A stretch of DNA of 9,040 nt, from positions 1-9,040 of the forward strand of contig JAEVZY010000333.1 in NCBI GenBank assembly GCA_023392035.1, in the 5' to 3' direction. The translations under genes and the position numbers were made by a program. Each line of letters opens with the position of its first letter. The stretch's first letter is position 1. Below are positions 1 through 5,450 of this stretch, piece by piece. The stretch comes from Pseudomonadota bacterium. GTDB taxonomy: Bacteria; Pseudomonadota; Gammaproteobacteria; Burkholderiales; Burkholderiaceae_D. Below the pieces are notes generated by a model. The model was not told the DNA's origin. It saw only the letters and a program-made list of their open reading frames with translations, and did no database searches.

Positions 1-313
1 GCTTGGAGCCCCACTGGAACGGACGGTCGTAGACGAACTCGCCGGCCACCGAGTAATGGCCATAACGCTCGGTCTCGGCGCGGAACGGACGGATCATCTG
101 CGAGTGGCAGATGTAGCAGCCCTCACGCACATAGATATCGCGACCGGCCAGGCGCAAGGCCGAGTACGGCTTCAATCCGGCCACCGGCTCGGTGGTGGAT
201 TTCTGGAAGAACAGCGGCACGATTTCTGCCAGGCCGCCCACGCTCACCACCAGCACCACCAGGGCAATCAGCAGCCAGGGGTTCTTCTCGATGGACTCAT
301 GCTTAAAACGCAT
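1..313 (-). CDS. ccoO: cbb3-type cytochrome c oxidase subunit II, CcoO/FixO (partial, N-terminal 104 codons)
   Basis: CcoO is the membrane-anchored monoheme c-type cytochrome that passes electrons from CcoP to the heme b/b3-CuB centre of CcoN, with its heme facing the periplasm. The visible part starts at ATG 313-311 (MRFKHESIEKNPW) and runs off the window, so the C-terminal half is missing by truncation of the sequence, not of the gene. One N-terminal transmembrane segment covers about residues 13-36. The single c-type heme site is C66-Y-I-C69-H70 (plus-strand positions 104-118), followed by the family signature SQMIRPFRAETERYGHYS and by GEFVYDRPFQWGSK. A GGGAG ribosome binding site at 320-324 lies 6 nt before the start. 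The gene begins 27 nt after the ccoN stop, so it is very likely co-transcribed with ccoN. ccoQ and ccoP are expected next, outside the window. Identity is very secure. Confidence 0.96.
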   Translation of the reverse strand, partial: MRFKHESIEKNPWLLIALVVLVVSVGGLAEIVPLFFQKSTTEPVAGLKPYSALRLAGRDIYVREGCYICHSQMIRPFRAETERYGHYSVAGEFVYDRPFQWGSK

Positions 314-340
314 TTCTTGCTCCCAAGTGTGTTCTTACGC

Positions 341-1810
341 TTACTGCACCGCCAGCTCGGCGCCGGACTGCGCCGGCACCGGCGCCGCATGGTGGCCGCC
401 CAGGGCCGGGATGCGGGTGTTGGCCGGCCGCGAATCGCGCAGGGTCATCACCGTGTTGTACGCCATCACCACCATGCCGGACAGGTACAGCAGGCCACCG
501 GCAAGACGCACCACGTAGTAGGGATAGGTGGCCTTGACGCCTTCCACGAAGGTATAGGTGAGCGTGCCGTCCGGATTCACCGCGCGCCACATCAGGCCCT
601 GCATCACGCCGGCAATCCACATGGCGGCGATGTACAGCACGATGCCGATGGTGGCCAGCCAGAAGTGGATTTCAATCAGGCGCACGCTGTGCATCTTCTC
701 TTTGCCGGCCAGGCGCGGCAGCAGGTAGTAGATGGAGCCCATCGAGATCAGGCCGACCCAGCCCAGCGCGCCGGCGTGCACGTGGCCGACGGTCCAGTCG
801 GTGTAGTGGGACAGCGCGTTGACGGTCTTGATCGACATCATCGGGCCCTCGAAGGTGGCCATGCCGTAGAAGGACAGCGACACGATCAGGAACTTCAGGA
901 TCGGGTCTTCGCGCAGTTTGTGCCAGGCGCCCGAGAGGGTCATGATGCCGTTGATCATGCCGCCCCAGGACGGCGCCAGCAGGATCAGCGAGAACACCAT
1001 GCCCAGCGACTGGGTCCAGTCAGGCAGCGCGGTGTAGTGCAGATGGTGCGGGCCGGCCCACATGTAGGTGAAGATCAGGGCCCAGAAGTGCACGATCGAC
1101 AGGCGATACGAAAACACCGGACGTTCGGCCTGCTTGGGAATGAAGTAGTACACCATGCCGAGGAAGCCGGCGGTCAGGAAGAAGCCGACCGCATTGTGGC
1201 CGTACCACCACTGCACCATGGCGTCCTGCACGCCGGTGTAGGCGGAGTAGGACTTGAACAGGCCAGCCGGCATGGCCGCGCTGTTCACGATGTGCAGCAG
1301 CGCCACGGCCAGGATGAAGCCGCCGTAGAACCAGTTGGCGACATAGATATGCGCCACCTTGCGCTTGACGATGGTGCCGAAGAACACCACCGCGTAGGCC
1401 ACCCAGACCAGCGCGATCAGGATGTCGATCGGCCATTCCAGTTCGGCGTATTCCTTGCCCTGGGTGTAGCCCAGCGGCAGCGAGATGGCGGCGGCGACGA
1501 TCACCAGTTGCCAACCCCAGAACACGAAGGCCGACAGCTGGTCCGAGAACAAGCGCACCTGGCAGGTACGCTGCACCACGTAGAGGGAGGTTGCCATCAG
1601 CGCGCTGCCGCCGAAGGCAAAGATCACTGCATTGGTGTGCAGCGGGCGCAGGCGGCCGTAGGTCAGCCAGGCGGTATCGAAATTGAGGGCAGGCCAGGCG
1701 AGCTGGGCGGCAATCACGACGCCAACCAGCATGCCGACCACGCCCCACAACACGGTCGCGATCGCGAACTGCTTGACGACATTGTAGTTGTAGTTGAGTG
1801 CGCTGTCCAC
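341..1810 (-). CDS. ccoN: cbb3-type cytochrome c oxidase catalytic subunit I, CcoN/FixN
   Basis: CcoN is the heme-copper oxidase subunit that reduces O2 to water and pumps protons across the inner membrane; it carries heme b, heme b3 and CuB. The 489-residue product is mostly hydrophobic with many transmembrane helices, near the usual family length. Conserved residues seen are H58 (YGRLRPLHTN, low-spin heme ligand), H205 (WWYGHN) and H255-H256 (WAGPHHLHYT) for CuB, Y249, which matches the cbb3 tyrosine cross-linked to a CuB histidine, E321 (ATFEGPMMS), and H343/H345 (VGHVHAG) as heme ligands. The start is GTG at 1810-1808, chosen because MDSALNYNYNVV matches the family N-terminus and AGGGA at 1817-1821 gives a 6-nt spacer. 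The stop is TAA at 343-341. The last 20 or so residues form a His/Ala/Pro-rich tail (GGHHAAPVPAQSG) not needed for catalysis. Transcription should start at the FNR-controlled promoter upstream. Identity is very secure. Confidence 0.98.
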   Translation of the reverse strand: MDSALNYNYNVVKQFAIATVLWGVVGMLVGVVIAAQLAWPALNFDTAWLTYGRLRPLHTNAVIFAFGGSALMATSLYVVQRTCQVRLFSDQLSAFVFWGWQLVIVAAAISLPLGYTQGKEYAELEWPIDILIALVWVAYAVVFFGTIVKRKVAHIYVANWFYGGFILAVALLHIVNSAAMPAGLFKSYSAYTGVQDAMVQWWYGHNAVGFFLTAGFLGMVYYFIPKQAERPVFSYRLSIVHFWALIFTYMWAGPHHLHYTALPDWTQSLGMVFSLILLAPSWGGMINGIMTLSGAWHKLREDPILKFLIVSLSFYGMATFEGPMMSIKTVNALSHYTDWTVGHVHAGALGWVGLISMGSIYYLLPRLAGKEKMHSVRLIEIHFWLATIGIVLYIAAMWIAGVMQGLMWRAVNPDGTLTYTFVEGVKATYPYYVVRLAGGLLYLSGMVVMAYNTVMTLRDSRPANTRIPALGGHHAAPVPAQSGAELAVQ

Positions 1811-1848
1811 GGAAGTTCCCTGAAATAAGGAGGGTTTGAAGTGTGGGC

Positions 1849-1854
1849 AGTATC
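1849..1854 (-). promoter_or_regulatory. Predicted -10 element of the ccoN promoter
   Basis: The minus strand reads GATACT, matching 4 of 6 bases of TATAAT. If the FNR box at 1877-1890 is centred at -41.5, transcription starts near 1842 and the -10 hexamer should occupy exactly these positions. That is the class II FNR-activated geometry, in which no good -35 is required. The predicted 5' leader of ccoN is about 31 nt. The start site is inferred from spacing only. Confidence 0.6.
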
Positions 1855-1876
1855 TCGACCGGACCCCTCAAAATCT

Positions 1877-1890
1877 TTGATGTGAATCAA
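1877..1890 (-). promoter_or_regulatory. FNR/ANR-type box upstream of ccoN (perfect palindrome)
   Basis: The minus strand reads TTGAT-TCAC-ATCAA, matching all ten specified bases of the FNR/ANR/FixK consensus TTGAT-N4-ATCAA. It lies 67 bp upstream of the ccoN start, and its centre is 41.5 bp from the predicted transcription start at about 1842. Control of ccoNO(Q)P by an FNR-family regulator under low oxygen is the rule in proteobacteria. The regulator gene itself is not in this window. Confidence 0.88.
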
Positions 1891-1914
1891 AATTGTCCGG
1901 ACGCCCTCAAGGCG

Positions 1915-1950
1915 TGCGAAAGCGTGATAACCGTGATTCGCAAGCGTGAT
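1915..1950. repeat. Cluster of short repeats upstream of the ccoN FNR box
   Basis: On the plus strand the hexamer CGTGAT occurs three times, at 1923-1928, 1932-1937 and 1945-1950. The outer two copies lie in a 9-base direct repeat AAGCGTGAT (1920-1928 and 1942-1950) whose copies are 22 bp apart, about two helical turns. An inverted repeat TGCGAA/TTCGCA (1915-1920 and 1937-1942, 16-base spacer) overlaps them. Relative to the predicted ccoN start this is about -73 to -108. It could be a binding site for a second regulator, or chance in an otherwise unremarkable spacer. No function is assigned. Confidence 0.4.
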
Positions 1951-2010
1951 GAAGCGCGGCGCGGCACGCGATCAAAACGGCAAGGGCTTCAGGCTTTGAT
2001 GGCTAACAGC

Positions 2011-2211
2011 TCAGCCGTCGCGACCGGGTTCCTTGGCGGGATTGGGCGTGGCCGGCGCTTCGGCCGGCCCGCGGTCGTCGTCCTGCAGCACGCGCAGGCC
2101 CGGGCCCTTGAGGTCGTCGAACTGGCCGGTGTCGGTGGCGCGCAGGAAGACCCAGACCGCCAGGAAGACCAGGGCGACTGACAGCGGAATCAGGATATAG
2201 AGCGCTTCCAT
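2011..2211 (-). CDS. ccoS: cbb3-type oxidase assembly protein CcoS/FixS
   Basis: CcoS is a small single-span inner-membrane protein. In Rhodobacter it is needed for a functional CcoN, with roles proposed in heme b and CuB insertion. This copy has 66 residues: a short N-terminus, one transmembrane helix at about residues 4-24 (LYILIPLSVALVFLAVWVF), then the family core GQFDDLKGP-GLRVLQDDD at residues 29-46. A low-complexity Ala/Pro/Glu tail (residues 47-66) varies in this family. The ATG at 2211-2209 overlaps the ccoI stop in a TGATG arrangement, which indicates translational coupling. The stop is TGA at 2013-2011. The reading frame stays open a long way upstream through ccoI, but only this last part is the gene. 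It is the last gene of the hemN-ccoI-ccoS operon, 200 bp before ccoN. Confidence 0.95.
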   Translation of the reverse strand: MEALYILIPLSVALVFLAVWVFLRATDTGQFDDLKGPGLRVLQDDDRGPAEAPATPNPAKEPGRDG

Positions 2212-4676
2212 CAATCTTCCTTCGGCAGGCGCGACAGGCGCAGTGCGTTGAACAGGACCAGCGCCGAACTGAGCGACATGCCCAATCCGGACAGCCAGGG
2301 ATTGAGCCAGCCCAGGGCCGCGGCGGGGATGGCCAAAAAATTGTAGAGACTGGCCCACCAGAGGTTTTGAGATATCACCAGCATTGCGCGGCGCGCGCAA
2401 TCGACGGACTGCCCTATTCCCGCCAGCCGTCCCGATATCAGTACCGCATCGGCATGCACCTGCGCCAGCGCGGCGCCGCCGCCCATGGCGAAAGAGACAT
2501 CGGCGGCCTTCAGCACGGCGGCATCGTTGATGCCATCGCCCACCATTGCCACCACGGCGCCCTGCCCTTGCAGGCGCTGCACGTGGTCGAGCTTGTCCTG
2601 CGGGCTTTGGCCGCCCAGCGCGCTTGCAATGCCCAACTGGCGCGCGATGCGCTCGACATTGCCCTGGCTGTCGCCCGACAGCAGCACCAGCTGTTTGCCG
2701 GCCGCCTGCAAGCTGGCCACCACGGCCGCGGCTTCCTCGCGCACGGCGTCTTCGACGCTGAAGCAGGCCAGCCAGCCTTGCGTGCTGCCCAGGAACACCT
2801 GCGTGCCCTGCTCCGGCGGCGCTTGCGTCAAGGGCTTGCCGACCAGGGCTTGCACAAAGGCGCGGCTGCCGATCCGATAAAGCTGACCGTCGATCTCGCC
2901 TTCCAGGCCTTCCCCAGCCATGCTTTGCACCGCAGTGGCATGCAAGGCCGGCAAGCCGCGTGCCGCATGCAGGAGCGCGCGCGCCAGCGGATGCAGGCTG
3001 GAGGCTTCCAGCGCTGCCGCCAGGCGCAAGGCCTGTTCGCGTTTCATTGCCGGATCGAACAGGCGCGAGTGCTGCAGCACCGGCTGGCCGACAGTCAGGG
3101 TGCCGGTCTTGTCGAACACCACATGGGTGGCGCGATGCAAGGTTTCCAGCACATGCGGCTGCATCACCAGCACGCCCTGGCGCAGCAGGGCATCGGTGGC
3201 CGCGGCCAGCACGCTCGGCGTGGCCAGCGACAGCGCGCAGGGGCAGGACACCACCAGCACCGCAATCGCCACCGGCCAGGCGCGCGCCGGGTCGATGAAA
3301 TTCCAGGCCACGAACACCGCCGCCGCCAGCAACAGCAGCGCCAGCACGAACCAGCCGGCAACCTGGTCGGCCCATTGCGCAATGCGCGGCTTGGCCTGGC
3401 CGGCGCGCTCGGCCAGGCGCAGCAACGCCGACAAGGTGCTGTCCACCAGCGGCCGCGTCACCTGCAGCAGCGCCGGCTGGCCGGCATTCACGGCGCCGCC
3501 GGGGATGGCTTCGCCGGCGCGCCGCGTTTGCGGCCGGCTCTCGCCGGTCAGCAGCGACAAGTCCACCGTTGCCGCGCCCTCGACCAACTCTCCATCCACC
3601 GCAAAGGCTTCGCCCGGGCGCACGCGAATCACATCGCCGGCCTGCAGCCGGGCGGCTGCCACCAGCTCGTCGCCGGCGGCGCTCACGCGCAGCGCCGCAG
3701 CCGGCATGGCATGCTGCAAACCATCCAGGGCGCCGCTGGCCCGGCGCCGTGCGCGCAGTTCCAGATAGCGGCTGCATAGGAGCAGGAAGATGAACATGGT
3801 GACCGAATCGAAATACACCTCGCCCTGGCCGCGCAGGGTGGACAGCGTGCTGCCGATGAAGGCGGCGGCGATGCCCAGCGCGACCGGCACATCCATGCCC
3901 AGGGCGCGGCTCTTCAGGCTGTTCCAGGCGCCGGCAAAAAAAGGCTGGGCACTGTAAAGCACTGCCGGCAGCGTCAGCAGCAAACTGGCCCAGCGCATCA
4001 GGCTGGCCATGCTGGCGTCCATGCTGTCGGCATCGGCAATGTAGGCCGGCACCGCGTACATCATCACCTGCATCATGCACAGGCCGGCGATGAACACTTG
4101 CCGGAACAGCTTCTTACCGGCCTTTTGCAATTGCGCGCTCTGGCGCACCGGGTCGAAGGGATAGGCGGTATAGCCGATGCCTTGCAGGCTGGCCAGCACT
4201 TGCGATGGCTGGCACAGGGCCGGGTCCCAGCGCAGGTGCAAGCGCTCGGTCGCCACGTTCATGCTGGCCTGTGCAATGCCGGGCAGTTCCGCCAGCCGGC
4301 GCTCGATCAGCCACACGCAGGCGGCGCAGCGTATGCCTTCCACTGAAAACACCGCTTCGCGCAGATCGCCGGCGGCGCTGGCGTAGCGCTGCTGTTCTTC
4401 TTCGGCATCGAACAGGCGCAGCGCTTCCGGCACCAGCGCCTGCGCCTCGCGCGCACTGGCGGAAAAGCCGCTGCGGGTCTGGTAATAATCGGCAAAGCCG
4501 CTGTCGACGATGGCTTGCGCCACCGCCTGGCAGCCGGGACAGCACAGGGCTTGTTCGCGCGCCTGCACCCGCACCGTGTACTGGCTTCCGGGTGGGACCG
4601 GCAATCCGCAGTGAAAGCAATCGCACTCGCTGGCGGCCGCGACCGCGCGAAGCGGCAGGCTCAGGTCGGCACTCAT
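2211..4676 (-). CDS. ccoI: Cu+-transporting P1B-type ATPase CcoI/FixI for cbb3 oxidase assembly
   Basis: CcoI exports Cu+ from the cytoplasm, and the copper ends up in CuB of CcoN. This is the CtpA/FixI/CopA2 branch, used for enzyme assembly rather than copper detoxification. From ATG 4676 the product is 821 residues. Reading along it: a Cys-rich N-terminus typical of FixI/CcoI (C18, C20, C23; then C45-C46-P-G-C49), a heavy-metal-associated domain with C117-A-A-C120, the actuator motif TGES (377-380), the membrane metal site C478-P-C480, the phosphorylation motif DKTGTLT (D522), H562-P563 in the nucleotide domain, and GDGINDA (713-719). Near the C-terminus Y778-N779 and M800-S-L-S-S804 complete the Cu+ (P1B-1) signature. 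The start overlaps the stop of the upstream membrane protein gene as TGATG, with GGGAG at 4684-4688, 7 nt upstream. An in-frame ATG at 4745 would give a 23-residue extension inside that gene and is not favoured. Confidence 0.96.
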   Translation of the reverse strand: MSADLSLPLRAVAAASECDCFHCGLPVPPGSQYTVRVQAREQALCCPGCQAVAQAIVDSGFADYYQTRSGFSASAREAQALVPEALRLFDAEEEQQRYASAAGDLREAVFSVEGIRCAACVWLIERRLAELPGIAQASMNVATERLHLRWDPALCQPSQVLASLQGIGYTAYPFDPVRQSAQLQKAGKKLFRQVFIAGLCMMQVMMYAVPAYIADADSMDASMASLMRWASLLLTLPAVLYSAQPFFAGAWNSLKSRALGMDVPVALGIAAAFIGSTLSTLRGQGEVYFDSVTMFIFLLLCSRYLELRARRRASGALDGLQHAMPAAALRVSAAGDELVAAARLQAGDVIRVRPGEAFAVDGELVEGAATVDLSLLTGESRPQTRRAGEAIPGGAVNAGQPALLQVTRPLVDSTLSALLRLAERAGQAKPRIAQWADQVAGWFVLALLLLAAAVFVAWNFIDPARAWPVAIAVLVVSCPCALSLATPSVLAAATDALLRQGVLVMQPHVLETLHRATHVVFDKTGTLTVGQPVLQHSRLFDPAMKREQALRLAAALEASSLHPLARALLHAARGLPALHATAVQSMAGEGLEGEIDGQLYRIGSRAFVQALVGKPLTQAPPEQGTQVFLGSTQGWLACFSVEDAVREEAAAVVASLQAAGKQLVLLSGDSQGNVERIARQLGIASALGGQSPQDKLDHVQRLQGQGAVVAMVGDGINDAAVLKAADVSFAMGGGAALAQVHADAVLISGRLAGIGQSVDCARRAMLVISQNLWWASLYNFLAIPAAALGWLNPWLSGLGMSLSSALVLFNALRLSRLPKED

Positions 4677-5437
4677 CACTGCACTCCCGGCGTGACGCAC
4701 AACAGGTCCAGCCAGCCGCCATGCATGCCGCTGGCGGCGCGCCACATGCCCAGCAGGCCAAAGCCCGCCACCACCGCGCCCGCCACTTGCCGCACTTGCG
4801 GATGGCGCACCAGGGCGCGCAATTTTTCACCGGCCAGGCCCATCGCCATCAGGGCCGGCAGGGTGCCCAGGCCGAAGGCCAGCATCACCAGCGCGCCGCT
4901 GGCGGCGCTGCCGGAGAGCATGGCGGTGGTCAGCACCGAATACACCATGCCGCAGGGCACCCAGCCCCACAGCGCGCCCAGCGCCAGCGCCTTGAGCGGA
5001 TGATCGACCGGAACCAGATGACGCATGGCGGGCTGGATGTGACGCCACAGGTGCCGCCCGGCTTTTTCCAGCACGGCCAGGCCGCGCCAGGCATCCATCA
5101 GGTACAGGCCCAGGGCCAGCAACATGCCATTGGCCAGCCAGTACATGGCCAGGCGCAAACTGGCCAAGTCGAGCGCCGCCTGCACCCCGCCCAGCATGCC
5201 GCCGGCCAGGGCGCCGGCCACGGCATAGCTGGCGATGCGGCCGAGGTTGTAGGCGCCCACGCGCAAGACGCTGTCCAGCACCAGTGGCGGAGCAATCGCC
5301 ATCGTGGCCACTTTCACCGGAAAGGGACGCGCCGGCGCCGCGCTGGAAAATGCGGCGACGATGCCGCCGCACATGCCCACGCAGTGCACCGCGCCCAGAA
5401 GGCCCAGCAGGAATATCGGCAGCAAGGACCAGCTCAC
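4676..5437 (-). CDS. UreH/SafE-like (TauE/SafE-annotated) membrane protein of the cbb3 assembly operon
   Basis: This is a 253-residue inner-membrane protein with about six predicted transmembrane segments, near residues 4-30, 60-86, 93-115, 152-176, 180-200 and 215-233. It matches what I recognise as the UreH-type transmembrane family (often annotated sulfite exporter TauE/SafE), found next to ccoI and ccoS in many beta- and gammaproteobacteria. Possible functional motifs are H18-C19-V-G-M-C23-G-G in the first helix, YNLGR (63-67), and W159-V-P-C162-G in the fourth. The Cys/His/Met pattern suits handling of a soft metal or of thiols. A role in copper or redox supply for the oxidase is inference from context; sulfite export is unproven here. 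The GTG start (5437-5435) lies 13 nt after the hemN stop, with GGAAGG at 5445-5450 and a 7-nt spacer. The stop overlaps the ccoI start by one base. The family call is firm, the function is not. Confidence 0.85.
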   Translation of the reverse strand: MSWSLLPIFLLGLLGAVHCVGMCGGIVAAFSSAAPARPFPVKVATMAIAPPLVLDSVLRVGAYNLGRIASYAVAGALAGGMLGGVQAALDLASLRLAMYWLANGMLLALGLYLMDAWRGLAVLEKAGRHLWRHIQPAMRHLVPVDHPLKALALGALWGWVPCGMVYSVLTTAMLSGSAASGALVMLAFGLGTLPALMAMGLAGEKLRALVRHPQVRQVAGAVVAGFGLLGMWRAASGMHGGWLDLLCVTPGVQ

Positions 5438-5450
5438 GCGACAGCCTTCC

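Noticed and set aside
56..1828. 590-codon open frame on the plus strand opposite ccoN/ccoO
   Set aside because: It is antisense to two firmly identified genes. The product is very rich in His, Gln, Arg and Gly, as expected for an antisense reading of GC-rich coding DNA, and shows no recognisable domain.
1901..1915. ACGCC/GGCGT hairpin upstream of the ccoN FNR box as the terminator of the ccoS operon
   Set aside because: The stem is only 5 bp and the nearest T-run begins several bases away, inside the FNR box region; too weak to call.
1971..2000. ATCAAA/TTTGAT inverted repeat after ccoS as a terminator or second FNR-type site
   Set aside because: The arms are 18 bases apart instead of the 4 needed for an FNR box, and the stem is A/T-rich with no following T-run, so neither reading holds.
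2367..3779. 470-codon open frame on the plus strand opposite ccoI
   Set aside because: It is antisense to a P-type ATPase with all its motifs intact. Its composition is biased (His/Gln/Arg/Ala) and no family is recognisable.
2212..4080. Long upstream extension of the ccoS reading frame within ccoI
   Set aside because: It overlaps ccoI in another frame and its composition is Arg/Gly/Ala-rich. Only the final 66 codons from ATG 2211 match CcoS.
4674..4745. Upstream ATG at 4745 as the ccoI start
   Set aside because: It would overlap the preceding gene by 70 bp and add 23 residues that look unlike a CcoI N-terminus. ATG 4676 has a GGGAG site and the TGATG overlap.
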